From Aurantiacibacter gangjinensis (lineage in GTDB: Bacteria; Pseudomonadota; Alphaproteobacteria; Sphingomonadales; Sphingomonadaceae), in contig NZ_CP018097.1 in the NCBI RefSeq assembly GCF_001886695.1, positions 2,189,001 through 2,253,000 of the forward strand: 64,000 bases of DNA. The letters are read 5' to 3'. Below, piece by piece: positions 18,133-27,417 of this stretch; the stretch's first letter is position 1; each line of letters starts with the position of its first letter. Both the position numbers and the translations under genes were made by a program. The notes beneath the pieces are model-generated. The model was not told where the DNA came from and searched no databases. It saw only the letters and a program-made list of their open reading frames with translations.

Positions 18133-18209
18133 TGGTAGCGGAGGAGGGACTCGAACCCCCGACACGCGGATTATGATTCCGCTGCTCTAACCACCTGAGC
18201 TACTCCGCC
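18133..18209 (-). tRNA. tRNA-Met (anticodon CAT), CCA encoded
   Basis: The reverse strand folds as a full cloverleaf: acceptor GGCGGAG with CTCCGCT, D arm GCTC/GAGC, anticodon stem GCGGA/TCCGC with loop ATCATAA giving CAT, T arm with GGTTCGAGTCC, and encoded CCA. The first pair is G-U, not the C-A mismatch of initiator tRNA, so it is elongator Met; an Ile2 tRNA with lysidine-modified CAT is the remaining alternative. Confidence 0.92.
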
Positions 18210-18279
18210 ATCCGGCATGCCTGCTGTGCCGCATCGGGCGGCAGGCGAGGCGCGCATTTAGGTCGAAGCTATCCTGCGG

Positions 18280-18801
18280 TCAACCGCGAAAACGCCACCG
18301 TTTGACAAGCTCCCACGGCCCGCCGCGATAGTAGTGCAGCGCAAGGCCTGCAAAGGCAAAGTCGCGCGGTTGCACTTGCGGGCCGAGGCGGGCTTGCAGC
18401 GCCTTCGCTTCCTCCAGGCTTACCTTGTTCTGGATAGTCACATGCAGGCGCGGCTTGTGCTCGTCCTGCGGGGTGAGGAGACCGTGGAAACGGTCGCGCA
18501 GCTCTTCCCAGATTGCGATCATTTCGCGGCTTTCCAGCTTCAGCGCGGTGCCCTTGCCCAGCTTCATGATGCCGCACAGCCGCGCTGGCACGGGCGGATT
18601 GTCACGTACGATGGCAGCGATGCAATCGCGCACCTCCGGCTCGCAGCTCGGCGGCAGGGCGTGGAACAGCGTGACATGCGCTTTCAGGTAATTGCGCTCT
18701 GGCGGGAAGTGCTCGGTGCGCAGCTGGTTCGCCCAGCTGAACAGGTCTTCGGGCAGTTCGGCCGTGACGATCAGGGGCGCCGGACCGCTTTCGCCCGTCA
18801 C
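18280..18801 (-). CDS. 2'-5' RNA ligase family protein (2H phosphoesterase)
   Basis: 173-residue protein of the 2H phosphoesterase superfamily, with the two HxT motifs AHVTLFH and LHVTIQN about 80 residues apart, which build the active site of LigT-like RNA ligases and cyclic phosphodiesterases. The real substrate is unknown. The GTG at 18801 overlaps the mltG stop (GTGA) and is preceded by a purine-rich GGGGCGAG; ATG at 18834 would create a 37-bp overlap. It is co-transcribed with mltG. Confidence 0.85.
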   Translation of the reverse strand: MTGESGPAPLIVTAELPEDLFSWANQLRTEHFPPERNYLKAHVTLFHALPPSCEPEVRDCIAAIVRDNPPVPARLCGIMKLGKGTALKLESREMIAIWEELRDRFHGLLTPQDEHKPRLHVTIQNKVSLEEAKALQARLGPQVQPRDFAFAGLALHYYRGGPWELVKRWRFRG

Positions 18802-19769
18802 ATCTCGCCCCGCTCGCGGCGCAAGGCGAACCATCGCTCGACCGCGGCATTATGCCCTTCAAGCGTCGCATTGAATTCGTGCCCGCCCGTGCCATCAGCA
18901 ACCATGAAGACAGCGTCCGTGTCTTCCGGGTTCAGCACCGCCTCGATACTGGCGCGGCCGGGATTGGTGATCGGCCCGGCAGGCAGCCCTTCCATGGAAT
19001 AGGTGTTGTAATCGTTGATCGCCTGGATTTCCGACTGGCGGATGCGACGCCCGAGCGGGCGGCCACGCGTAATCGGATAGATGATAGTCGGGTCGGCCTG
19101 CAGCCAGATCCCCTGCCGCAAGCGATTCGAATAAAGCCCTGCAACCATGCGCCGTTCTTCGGGAACGCCGGTTTCCTTCTCCACGATAGAAGCAAGCGTC
19201 ACGGCCTCTTCGGGCGAAGTCACAACCGTGTTCGGTCCACGCTGGGGCCAAAGTTCTGCAATGGTTTCGTCCATCGCGCGCTGCATGCGGGCGAGGACCG
19301 CGATCCGCTCTTCCCCGCGTTCGAAGTCGTAGCTTTCGGGCAGCACGCTCCCCTCTTCCGGCACGGGGATGTCGCCGACCAGCAGTTCTTCCGCCATCAG
19401 GATGTCGTGTACGATGACGGATGGCGTGCCCTCTGGAATAGTAACGAAGCGGCGGATCACGTCGCCATTCTGGAAGGTGTCGAGAATATCGGCCTGGCTC
19501 GCACCGGCGGGCAGCAGGAATTCGCCCGCCTTGATGGGTGCCTTGCCGCCAAGAACCTTGGCACGCAGCAGGAAGCTGTCGGCAGAGGCGATGTGACCTT
19601 CCTCCTCCAGCAATCCTGCAACCGAGGTGAGAGACGCGCCCGAAGGGACGATGAAGGCCGTCTCCTCGTCCACTTGCGCGCTGGAATACCACGGCATGGC
19701 CAGCCAGCCGCCGACGGCGACCACCACCAGCAGGCCCAGCACGGCCAGCGCCGCGATCGCCTTTTTCAT
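18798..19769 (-). CDS. mltG: Endolytic murein transglycosylase MltG
   Basis: Inner-membrane lytic transglycosylase that cuts nascent glycan strands and so helps set their length. 323 residues: a single N-terminal TM helix (IAALAVLGLLVVVAVGGWLA), a LysM-like segment (FIVPSGASLTSVAGLL) and the YceG domain with the catalytic glutamate in LASIVEKETGV and the conserved LQADPTIIYP and AINDYNTY motifs. It follows fabF by one base on the same strand; fabF-mltG neighbourhood is common in proteobacteria. Confidence 0.94.
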   Translation of the reverse strand: MKKAIAALAVLGLLVVVAVGGWLAMPWYSSAQVDEETAFIVPSGASLTSVAGLLEEEGHIASADSFLLRAKVLGGKAPIKAGEFLLPAGASQADILDTFQNGDVIRRFVTIPEGTPSVIVHDILMAEELLVGDIPVPEEGSVLPESYDFERGEERIAVLARMQRAMDETIAELWPQRGPNTVVTSPEEAVTLASIVEKETGVPEERRMVAGLYSNRLRQGIWLQADPTIIYPITRGRPLGRRIRQSEIQAINDYNTYSMEGLPAGPITNPGRASIEAVLNPEDTDAVFMVADGTGGHEFNATLEGHNAAVERWFALRRERGEM

Positions 19770-19770
19770 A

Positions 19771-21033
19771 TCAGTCCTTCACGCGCGTCATGATCAGCGA
19801 GGCATTGGTGCCACCGAAGCCGAAGCTGTTGTTGAGCACTGCGTTCACTTCCCGCTTTTTCGCGGTGAGCGGAACGAGATCGACACCTTCGGTGCCTTCA
19901 TCGGGCGTATGCAGGTTGAGCGTGGGCGGCACGACCTGGTCGCGCATGGCGAGGATGCAGAAAATGCTTTCCACCGCGCCCGCGCCGCCCAGCAGATGGC
20001 CGATGGCGGACTTGGTGCTGCTCATGCTGGCGCCGCCCAGATCGTCACCCAGCACGCGCTTTACCGCGGCGAGTTCGATCGTGTCGGCCATTGTGGAGGT
20101 ACCGTGGGCGTTGACGTAATCGATGTCCGAGGCGTCCAGACCGGCCTTGCGCAGCGCCATGCGCATGGCGTTCTCCGCCCCCTTGCCTTCTGGATGCGGC
20201 GCGGTGACGTGGTAGGCATCGCCGGAAAGGCCATAGCCGACCACTTCGGCATAGATCGTAGCGCCGCGCGCCTTGGCGTGTTCGTATTCCTCCAGCACGA
20301 CGACGCCTGCACCTTCGCCCATCACGAAGCCGTCACGATCCTTGTCGTAGGGGCGGCTGGCTTCGGTCGGACGGTCATTGAAGCTGGTGTTGAGCGCACG
20401 CGCCTGCGCGAAACCGGCAATGCCGATGGGGCAGATCGTCGCTTCAGCGCCGCCTGCCAGCATGATGTCCGCATCGTCGTCACGGATCATGCGCGCGGCA
20501 TCGCCGATGGAATGGGCGCCGGTCGAGCATGCTGTCACCACGGCATGGTTCGGGCCCATCAGGCCGTATTTGATGCTGACCTGGCCGCTGATGAGATTGA
20601 TGAGCCGCCCATGGACGAAGTGCGGGCTGACGCGGCCCGGCCCGCGATTGTGCAGATTGACCGCTTCCAGCTCGATGCCCGGCAGTCCGCCAATGCCCGA
20701 CCCGATGGAGCAGCCTGCGCGCAGCTTCATCGCCTCGTTCATATCGGTGAGCCCGGCATCTTCCAGCGCCTGTCCCGCGGCATCGATGCCAAATACGATG
20801 AAGGGATCGACCTGGCGTTGCACCTTGCTGTCGACCCGCTTGTCCGGATCGAAGCCCCATTCGTGGTCTGTCGGCTTTACCTCACCCGCGATGGTGGCCT
20901 TCTGCCCTTCCGTATCGAAGCGGGTGATTGTGCCGATGCCGCTCTCTCCGGCGATCAGGTTCTTCCAAGACGTTTCCACATCGCCGCCAAGAGGCGTGAC
21001 AAGGCCGAGGCCGGTTACGACAACGCGCCGCAT
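19771..21033 (-). CDS. fabF: 3-oxoacyl-[acyl-carrier-protein] synthase II
   Basis: Condensing enzyme of fatty acid elongation (KAS II). 420 residues. The Cys-His-His triad is visible in VTACSTGAHSIGD, NAHGTSTMADTIE and KSAIGHLLGGAGA, and the N-terminus MRRVVVTGLGLVTPLGG is typical. It lies downstream of acpP on the same strand, separated by about 150 nt that hold a degenerate inverted repeat. It works on acyl-ACP supplied by the neighbouring acpP product. Confidence 0.96.
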   Translation of the reverse strand: MRRVVVTGLGLVTPLGGDVETSWKNLIAGESGIGTITRFDTEGQKATIAGEVKPTDHEWGFDPDKRVDSKVQRQVDPFIVFGIDAAGQALEDAGLTDMNEAMKLRAGCSIGSGIGGLPGIELEAVNLHNRGPGRVSPHFVHGRLINLISGQVSIKYGLMGPNHAVVTACSTGAHSIGDAARMIRDDDADIMLAGGAEATICPIGIAGFAQARALNTSFNDRPTEASRPYDKDRDGFVMGEGAGVVVLEEYEHAKARGATIYAEVVGYGLSGDAYHVTAPHPEGKGAENAMRMALRKAGLDASDIDYVNAHGTSTMADTIELAAVKRVLGDDLGGASMSSTKSAIGHLLGGAGAVESIFCILAMRDQVVPPTLNLHTPDEGTEGVDLVPLTAKKREVNAVLNNSFGFGGTNASLIMTRVKD

Positions 21034-21079
21034 ATCATCTCTCCAAATGCCCTTTGCGGGCTAGAATCAAAACAGGCCC

Positions 21080-21182
21080 AACCCGATAGGGCTGAGCCTG
21101 TCGAAGCCCTGCATTTCAAACCTTTGGCGATTGTCCAAAAGGAAAAGCAACCCGTCGACAAGCTCAGGGCAATCGGGCTGAA
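21080..21182. repeat. Degenerate inverted repeat of the GAGCTTGTCGA type between acpP and fabF
   Basis: GGCTGAGCCTGTCGAAG near 21090 and GTCGACAAGCTCAGGGC near 21154 are diverged inverted arms, each flanked by an ACCCGAT/ATCGGGC word. It resembles the better conserved element at 37849-37941. It lies on the acpP-fabF transcript and would form a long hairpin between the two genes. Confidence 0.6.
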
Positions 21183-21185
21183 GGA

Positions 21186-21422
21186 TTAAGAGGTGTGCTC
21201 TTCGATATACTTGTTGGCGTCGCCGACCGTGTTGATCTTTTCCGCCGCATCGTCGGGGATTTCCACGCCGAACTCTTCTTCGAAAGCCATCACCAGCTCT
21301 ACGATGTCGAGGCTGTCTGCGCCCAGATCGTCGATAAAGCTCGCTTCGGGAGTAACCTTCTCTTCTTCGACGCCAAGATGTTCGACAACGATCTTCTTAA
21401 CGCGGTCAGCGGTATCGCTCAT
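21186..21422 (-). CDS. acpP: Acyl carrier protein
   Basis: 78-residue acidic four-helix carrier that bears the growing acyl chain on 4'-phosphopantetheine attached to the serine of [18 protein letters not shown]. Length and sequence ([20 protein letters not shown]) are those of the fatty-acid ACP. The ATG at 21422 is unambiguous. It precedes fabF, the usual pair, but the intervening palindromic repeat may separate or stabilise the two parts of the transcript. Confidence 0.97.
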   Translation of the reverse strand: MSDTADRVKKIVVEHLGVEEEKVTPEASFIDDLGADSLDIVELVMAFEEEFGVEIPDDAAEKINTVGDANKYIEEHTS

Positions 21423-21505
21423 GTATGCCCTCTCAGGATTGGGGTGTGAAACTGTCCTGTCGCCCTAATGAACGATGGCGGCGGGCGCAAGGGCCACGCG
21501 CGTTT

Positions 21506-22519
21506 TCAAGGCTGCGCTTCATCCCGTCGCCACGGCCGCAGGCCGACGGGGATTTGCGCATCGGGATCGACGGGATTCTCCGCGTAATAGCGCTCGATCA
21601 GGAAGGCGCGGCGACGGTCGACCTGCTGGCTGGCGCGGTGGCGCTGTTCCAGCCGCCGCAGCCCAGCCTCGGCTTCATCGTCGGAGCGGTCGTTCAGCAA
21701 AGCCTGCCGGTAATGCTCTTCAGCCAGCACGAAGGCGCCGCCCTGCTCTGCACACAGGCCCGTGTTGAAGCGCAACGAAGGCTGCTCGGGATGCGCTGCA
21801 TGGAGCTCTTCCATAGCCTCGCACGCGGCGCGCTCGTCCGTCTCGGTCAGCCGGATGGCGTCCCGGAACTGGCGGCGCATCGCACGCTCCAGCCCGCCCC
21901 GCCCTTCCATGATGCGGATGTCCTGCGAGCGGGCAACCGGCGCGAGTTCATGACGCAAATGCGCGGCAAGCTCGAGGATCCAGTTATCGACGATGGGTGC
22001 AAAATCGGGCGCGGCATCGTGATCGGGGCAGTAGGTAACATTGTGGGAGCGGCCCATATTGCTCGACCACAATTGGTCGCCATCGCGATCGATCAGGCGC
22101 AGGTCCGGACGAAAGGATGCGGTGATATCGACGCAGTCGACCTCCAGCATCTCTCGCGCCGTGCAATCGCCATCTTCGTCCTTTGCCACACAGACGGAGC
22201 GGCGGGCGCGAACTTCCCTCTCGGAGAATACAGGCTCGGCATGGCCGGTAAGGATGGAATCGGCCTCTCCCGCGAGGGCGGGCGGCAGGACGGAGAACCA
22301 CTCTTCACCCCCGATCTCTACACCGCGCAGCCGGTCGGCGATGACGGAAGCGAGCGCCAACCCGTCGGAGCCGGTGAAGGCATCGAGTGCGATACTTTCC
22401 ACCTCGATGGCCGCTTCGCTGCCTGCCGGATAGATGCCCTCTATCCGCAAGGTTTCCGCCTGCGCGGGAATTGCGATGGCAGACAAGACTGCCGCAATCG
22501 TGATGACGCCTTTGCGCAT
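21506..22519 (-). CDS. Secreted protein of unknown function with TPR-like C-terminal half
   Basis: 337-residue exported protein with a clear signal peptide (MRKGVITIAAVLSAIAIPAQA, cut after AQA). The mature part begins with beta-rich sequence containing paired cysteines (RRSVCVAKDEDGDCTAREMLEVDC). The C-terminal half has repeat-like helices (LRFNTGLCAEQGGAFVLAEE, HYRQALLNDRSDDEAEAGLRR) reminiscent of TPRs. I do not recognise the family. It is probably periplasmic or surface attached. ATG at 22519; it stands alone between acpP and the divergent DUF2383 gene. Confidence 0.75.
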   Translation of the reverse strand: MRKGVITIAAVLSAIAIPAQAETLRIEGIYPAGSEAAIEVESIALDAFTGSDGLALASVIADRLRGVEIGGEEWFSVLPPALAGEADSILTGHAEPVFSEREVRARRSVCVAKDEDGDCTAREMLEVDCVDITASFRPDLRLIDRDGDQLWSSNMGRSHNVTYCPDHDAAPDFAPIVDNWILELAAHLRHELAPVARSQDIRIMEGRGGLERAMRRQFRDAIRLTETDERAACEAMEELHAAHPEQPSLRFNTGLCAEQGGAFVLAEEHYRQALLNDRSDDEAEAGLRRLEQRHRASQQVDRRRAFLIERYYAENPVDPDAQIPVGLRPWRRDEAQP

Positions 22520-22703
22520 GGTGAGCCCCCTTTATCTCGGGCGGCCACTCTAAAGAGCTAAGATGAACGTCTGCAAACCGGCGAGTGCAGCTGCCTGTGG
22601 CTTTCTTCATGCGACGAATTGCAAGTCTCGCGCGACAAATCTCGGACCCATCGCGCCCTGCAGCCATTATGTAGGTAAATCCCTATTCTGAAAGGCAGAA
22701 ATC

Positions 22704-23141
22704 ATGAACAACAACCAGAGCACTCTCAATTCGCTTGCAACCACCACTTTCGATTCGGTGCGTGGCTACCGCAAGGCCGCAGAGATCGCCGACAACCCGC
22801 AGCTCTCGCAGCAGCTGGAGCAGCGCGCCAACAGCCGCGAGCAGACTTTGGGCACGCTGAATGCAGAGCTGTCGCGTCTCGGCTGCGAGCAGGTGAACGA
22901 GCAGAGCTTCAGCGGCCAGGCACACCAGATGTTCGCCAGCATCTCGGACGCATTCGAGAATGGTGACGAAGCTGCCGCAGAGCGTGTCGAAGAAGGCGAA
23001 GACTATATCGCCGGCCAGTTCCGCGATGCGCTTGACGGATCGGACCTCGAAGGTTCCAGCCGCCAGGTGGTCGAGCAGGCCTATCAGGAAATTCAGAGCG
23101 GTGAACAGTTTGGTGATCGTATTGAAAACCAATACGACTGA
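22704..23141 (+). CDS. DUF2383 / PA2169-type four-helix-bundle protein
   Basis: 145-residue helical protein resembling the DUF2383 (PA2169 family), a ferritin-like four-helix bundle often linked to general stress. The core is LATTTFDSVRGYRKAAEIAD, a basic helix with ANSREQTLGTLNAEL, and an acidic helix AAAERVEEGEDYIAGQFRDAL. There is no clear metal-ligand set and no signal peptide. Followed after 20 nt by a strong terminator, so it is a single-gene transcript. Confidence 0.75.
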   Translation: MNNNQSTLNSLATTTFDSVRGYRKAAEIADNPQLSQQLEQRANSREQTLGTLNAELSRLGCEQVNEQSFSGQAHQMFASISDAFENGDEAAAERVEEGEDYIAGQFRDALDGSDLEGSSRQVVEQAYQEIQSGEQFGDRIENQYD

Positions 23142-23162
23142 TCAAACTTTCCGGTAACAGAG

Positions 23163-23196
23163 AAGGGCGCGAGGCTAGAAACCTCGCGCCCTTTTT
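23163..23196 (+). terminator. Rho-independent terminator after the DUF2383 gene
   Basis: GGGCGCGAGG and CCTCGCGCCC form a perfect 10-bp stem with a 7-nt loop, followed by a T run on the plus strand. It lies between two convergent genes and may also weakly stop aspS transcription from the other side. Confidence 0.92.
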
Positions 23197-23217
23197 ATTG
23201 CATCGCGTACGAACGAC

Positions 23218-25071
23218 TTACGCAGGCGGTGCGTCCCGCGTGGCGGCGTTGCTATTCATGTCGGCCTTTTCTGCGTCGCTGGCGCTTTTCTGCGTTTCCA
23301 GCGCTTCGCCGGACAGGCGGATATGCACATCGCGCAGCTGTTTTGCACTCACTACGCTCGGCGCACCCATCATCAGGTCCTGTGCCTTCTGGTTGAGCGG
23401 GAAGGCGATCACTTCGCGGATATTCGGCTCGTCCGCCAGCAGCATGACGATGCGGTCGATGCCGGGCGCGGAACCGCCGTGTGGCGGCGCGCCCAGCTTG
23501 AAAGCCTCGATCATGCCGGAGAAGTTGGCGTCCACTTCTTCCTGCGAATAGCCGGCGATCTCGAAGGCCTTGTACATGATGTCCGGCCGGTGGTTACGAA
23601 TGGCGCCGGAGCTGAGTTCATAGCCGTTGCAAACGATGTCGTATTGCCACGCCTTGATCTCCAGCGGGTCGGTGTTTTCCAGCGCGTCCATCTCGCCCTG
23701 CGGCATGGAGAATGGGTTGTGGCTGAAATCGACCTTTTTCAGCTCCTCATCCCACTCGAACATCGGGAAATCGACGATCCAGCAGAATTTGAAACAGCCC
23801 TGCTCGATCAGGTCGAGGTTTTCGGCCGTGCGCGTGCGGGCGAGCCCCGCAAGCTTTGCCGCGTCCTTTTCCTTGCCGGCTGCGAAGAACAGCCCGTCAT
23901 TTTCGCCGAGGCCCAGCTCGTCATAGATGCGCTGCATGTTGTCCGGGCCGTGGTTCTTGGCAATCGGACCGCCGAATTCGCCCTGCTTGCGGGTGACGTA
24001 GCCGAGGCCTGAGAAGCCTTCCTTGCGCGCCCAGTCATTCATCTCGTCGAAGAACTTGCGGCTCTTTTCGTTCGTGCCCGGCGCGGGGATGGCCCGCACC
24101 ACGCCGCCGCTGCCGACGATTTTTTCAAAGATGCCAAAGCCGCTCTTTTCGAAGTGGCTCGATACGTCGGCGATTTCGATGGGATTGCGCAGGTCCGGCT
24201 TGTCGGTGCCGTATTTCAGCATCGCCTCGGCATAGGGAATGCGCGGGAACTCGCCCGCAGGCGTCACAGTCTTGCCGTTTGCAAACTCCTCGAACACGCC
24301 GGCGAGCACAGGCTCGATGGCCTGGAACACATCTTCTTGCGTTACGAAGCTCATTTCGAAATCGAGCTGGTAGAATTCCGGCGACCGGTCGGCGCGCAGG
24401 TCTTCGTCGCGGAAGCACGGTGCGATCTGGAAATAGCGGTCGAAGCCCGCCACCATGAGCAGCTGCTTGAACATTTGCGGCGCCTGCGGCAGCGCGTAGA
24501 ACTTGCCGGGATGCAGGCGGCTGGGCACCAAATAGTCGCGCGCGCCCTCCGGGCTGGACGCGCCGAGGATCGGCGTCTGGAATTCGGAGAAGCCCTGGTC
24601 GGTCATGCGGCGGCGCAGGCTGGTGATGACCTTGTTGCGCAGCATGATATTGTTGTGAATGCGCTCGCGCCGCAGGTCGACGAAGCGGTATTTAAGGCGG
24701 ATGTCCTCCGGGTAGTCCTCCGCCGAATTGACGATCAGCGGCAGCTCCTCCGCGCGGCTCTGCACGGTAATCGAGCGGGCGAACACCTCGATCTCGCCGG
24801 TGGGCAGGTTGGCGTTCACCGCCTCTGCATCGCGCGCCTTCACATCGCCGTCGATGGTGACGACGCTTTCCAGCTTCAGCTTTTCCAGCACCGGCAGCGC
24901 TTCGCTGTCGCTATCGGCCACGATCTGCGTGATGCCGTAGTGGTCGCGCAGGTCGACGAACAGCACTCCGCCGTGGTCGCGCTTGTTGTGCACCCATCCC
25001 GACAGGCGGACGCTGTCCCCGACATTGGCCTTGGTCAAAGCTGCGCAGTTGTGGGTACGATAGGCGTGCAT
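23218..25071 (-). CDS. aspS: Aspartate--tRNA ligase
   Basis: Class II aminoacyl-tRNA synthetase charging tRNA-Asp. 617 residues in bacterial layout: N-terminal OB-fold ([22 protein letters not shown]), motif 2 in [18 protein letters not shown], the GAD insertion domain, and motif 3 [25 protein letters not shown] at 25071. Whether it is discriminating or also charges tRNA-Asn cannot be told from sequence alone without the rest of the genome (gatCAB, asnS). It is divergent from rnd. Confidence 0.97.
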   Translation of the reverse strand: MHAYRTHNCAALTKANVGDSVRLSGWVHNKRDHGGVLFVDLRDHYGITQIVADSDSEALPVLEKLKLESVVTIDGDVKARDAEAVNANLPTGEIEVFARSITVQSRAEELPLIVNSAEDYPEDIRLKYRFVDLRRERIHNNIMLRNKVITSLRRRMTDQGFSEFQTPILGASSPEGARDYLVPSRLHPGKFYALPQAPQMFKQLLMVAGFDRYFQIAPCFRDEDLRADRSPEFYQLDFEMSFVTQEDVFQAIEPVLAGVFEEFANGKTVTPAGEFPRIPYAEAMLKYGTDKPDLRNPIEIADVSSHFEKSGFGIFEKIVGSGGVVRAIPAPGTNEKSRKFFDEMNDWARKEGFSGLGYVTRKQGEFGGPIAKNHGPDNMQRIYDELGLGENDGLFFAAGKEKDAAKLAGLARTRTAENLDLIEQGCFKFCWIVDFPMFEWDEELKKVDFSHNPFSMPQGEMDALENTDPLEIKAWQYDIVCNGYELSSGAIRNHRPDIMYKAFEIAGYSQEEVDANFSGMIEAFKLGAPPHGGSAPGIDRIVMLLADEPNIREVIAFPLNQKAQDLMMGAPSVVSAKQLRDVHIRLSGEALETQKSASDAEKADMNSNAATRDAPPA

Positions 25072-25250
25072 GGGGACTCTTTTCTTTTCGCAGGTTATGG
25101 CGCTAAGGGCGCGCGGAAGGCGCGGCGGCGAAACGCCAGTTTCACGCGCGCGCTAACAGGCCAAGCACGCGCCTTTGTCAAGGATGGCGTGCGAGTGGGC
25201 CCCTTGGGCCGCAGGCACGGTGAACCGGCCAGACGAGAAAAGACACACGA

Positions 25251-26462
25251 ATGCAAATCCATCCCCTGATTACAGATACCGAAACGCTGGCCGCCCTGTG
25301 CGAGCGGCTGGCCCGGCACGATGCCGTGTGCGTCGATACCGAATTCATGCGCGAGAACACCTATTACCCGCTGCTCTGCCTCATTCAGATCGGAAACGAG
25401 GAAGAAGCAGCTGCAGTCGATCCGCTGGCGGACGGCATCGACCTGTCGCCATTGCTGGAACTGCTCACCGACAATGACGAGGTTCTCAAGGTCTTCCATG
25501 CCGGCGGGCAGGATGTAGAGATCATCTACAACCTTACCGGAAAAACGCCCTTCCCCATCTTCGACACGCAAATCGCGATGATGGCAATCAGCCAGTCCGA
25601 ACAGATCGGCTACGCCAATCTGGTCGAGAGCTGGCTGGGCAAGACGATCGACAAGGGCGCGCGCTTCACCGATTGGAGCCGCCGCCCGTTGACCGATCGG
25701 CAGATCGAATATGCCATTGGCGACGTCACCTACCTTGCGCAGATTTTTCCGAAAATCCTTAAGCGGCTGGTGAAGACCGATCGCGGCCACTGGCTGGATG
25801 CGGAAATGGAGAAGCTGGCCGACCCGGCCAATTACGCCAACGATCTTGATATGGCATGGCACCGTATCCGCGCACCCGGTCGCAACCCCGCAGTGCTGGG
25901 CCGGCTGAAAGCGCTGGCCGCATGGCGAGAGACCGAGGCGCAGAGCAAGGACATTCCGCGCGGTCGCATCATCCGCGACGAGACGATGGCCGATATTGCC
26001 AGCCATCCGCCGAAGAAGCAGGCCGATCTTGCAAAGGTGCGCGGACTTTCCAATGCATGGAAAGAGAACGATATCGGCAAACGCCTGATGCGCGTCGTCA
26101 AGAATGCGGAAGCCTTGCCCGACGAGGAAATGCCGACCAAGCCCAAACGCGGTGCACCGCTGGGCAAGGAAGGCGCGCTGGTGGCGGACCTTTTGAAGCT
26201 CCTCCTGAAAATCCGCGCCCGCGAAATCGACGTAGCCAGTCGCCTGCTGACCAAGTCAGACGAGCTGGAAGCGCTGGCTGCCGGTGTTCGCAAGCTGCCG
26301 ATCCTCGATGGCTGGCGGTATGAGATTTTCGGCAGGGACGCGCTCGATCTGGTGGAAGGCAAGCTGGCTTTCGCCGTTGAAAAGGGTCGGCTGAAAATGA
26401 CCCACATCGACGATGTGACAAGCGGCGATGCGACCGTCCATGCCGAGGCGGAAGAGGCTTGA
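25251..26462 (+). CDS. rnd: Ribonuclease D
   Basis: 3'-5' exoribonuclease trimming tRNA and other stable RNA 3' ends. 403 residues. The DEDDy exonuclease site is complete: VDTEFMRE, VFHAGGQDVEI, FDTQIA and YAIGDVTYL. HRDC-type helical domains follow (LKALAAWRETEAQSKDIPRGRIIRDE region and a C-terminal one). ATG at 25251. Its stop TGA overlaps the TTG start of the following oxyR gene, so the two are coupled. Confidence 0.95.
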   Translation: MQIHPLITDTETLAALCERLARHDAVCVDTEFMRENTYYPLLCLIQIGNEEEAAAVDPLADGIDLSPLLELLTDNDEVLKVFHAGGQDVEIIYNLTGKTPFPIFDTQIAMMAISQSEQIGYANLVESWLGKTIDKGARFTDWSRRPLTDRQIEYAIGDVTYLAQIFPKILKRLVKTDRGHWLDAEMEKLADPANYANDLDMAWHRIRAPGRNPAVLGRLKALAAWRETEAQSKDIPRGRIIRDETMADIASHPPKKQADLAKVRGLSNAWKENDIGKRLMRVVKNAEALPDEEMPTKPKRGAPLGKEGALVADLLKLLLKIRAREIDVASRLLTKSDELEALAAGVRKLPILDGWRYEIFGRDALDLVEGKLAFAVEKGRLKMTHIDDVTSGDATVHAEAEEA

Positions 26463-27355
26463 GCACTTACCTCCCCACCATCAAGCAGTTGCAATATCTC
26501 GTCGCGCTGCATGAGAACCAGCATTTCGGCCGTGCGGCTGAGGCAAGTTTCGTATCGCAGTCGACCCTGTCTGCCGGCATTCGCGAGCTGGAGTCGCTGC
26601 TGGGCGTGACGCTGGTGGAGCGCAGCCGCCGTGTCGTGCGCTTTACGCCGCTGGGCAATTCGGTCGTGGCCAAGGCGCACCGCGTGCTGCGCGAGACCGA
26701 AGAACTGGCCGAGATCGTGCAAGCGGCGGGCCAGCCTCTGTCGGGCGAATTGCGCATGAGCGTCATCCCCACCATCGCGCCTTTCCTGCTGCCGCAAATC
26801 CTGCCGCGCCTGCGCAAGGAGCGCCCGCAACTGAAGCTGTTCCTGCGCGAGGAGACCTCCGACCACGCCATTGAATCGCTGCATCATGGCCGCGCCGATT
26901 GCGTGCTGCTGGCCCTGCCCTTCGCCACGGGCGATGTGGAGAAAGCCACGATCAGCCAGGACGAACTCTTCGTCGCCTTTCCCGAAGGCGAGCCGGTCGA
27001 TCCGCCAGCCGAAATCCCGCCCAGCATGATCGATGAAGGCCGTTTGCTGCTGCTGGAGGACGGGCATTGCCTGAAAGAGCACGCCCTTGCGGCCTGCAAC
27101 CGGCCAGAGCTGCGCGCCAGTGCCACCATGATCGGCACGAGCCTGCACACGCTGGTGCAGATGGTGGATAACGGACTCGGCGTAACCATGCTGCCGAAAA
27201 TGGCGATCGATGCCGGCATATTGCAGGGCACCGATATCGCCGCCCGCCCGCTGAAAGGCGCGAACACCACGCGCGAAATCGCGCTGGTCTGGCGCGCCAA
27301 TTCACCGCGCGCGGACGAATTCAGGCTCCTCGCCGAGGAATTGCGCGCAGGCTGA
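26459..27355 (+). CDS. oxyR: Hydrogen peroxide-sensing LysR regulator OxyR
   Basis: 298-residue LysR-type regulator. N-terminal winged helix (IKQLQYLVALHENQHFGRAA, VSQSTLSAGIRELE) and a substrate-binding-like domain holding Cys204 and Cys213 in LEDGHCLKEHALAAC. The nine-residue spacing equals that of E. coli Cys199-Cys208, so the thiol-disulfide switch should be intact. The start is TTG at 26459, overlapping the rnd stop (TTGA). No catalase or ahpC gene is adjacent; the targets lie elsewhere. Confidence 0.92.
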   Translation: MSTYLPTIKQLQYLVALHENQHFGRAAEASFVSQSTLSAGIRELESLLGVTLVERSRRVVRFTPLGNSVVAKAHRVLRETEELAEIVQAAGQPLSGELRMSVIPTIAPFLLPQILPRLRKERPQLKLFLREETSDHAIESLHHGRADCVLLALPFATGDVEKATISQDELFVAFPEGEPVDPPAEIPPSMIDEGRLLLLEDGHCLKEHALAACNRPELRASATMIGTSLHTLVQMVDNGLGVTMLPKMAIDAGILQGTDIAARPLKGANTTREIALVWRANSPRADEFRLLAEELRAG

Positions 27356-27417
27356 CGCGCAGCGCGACTGGTCGCGCCTTTTTCGGATAGATTGCGGGAC
27401 TTGCGCATTATTCGGGT

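Noticed and set aside
18133-18209. Initiator tRNA-fMet
   Set aside because: The 1-72 pair is G-U rather than the C-A mismatch of initiator tRNA.
24154-25269. Plus-strand frame of 371 codons opposite aspS
   Set aside because: aspS motifs on the other strand are unambiguous; this frame has no recognisable features.
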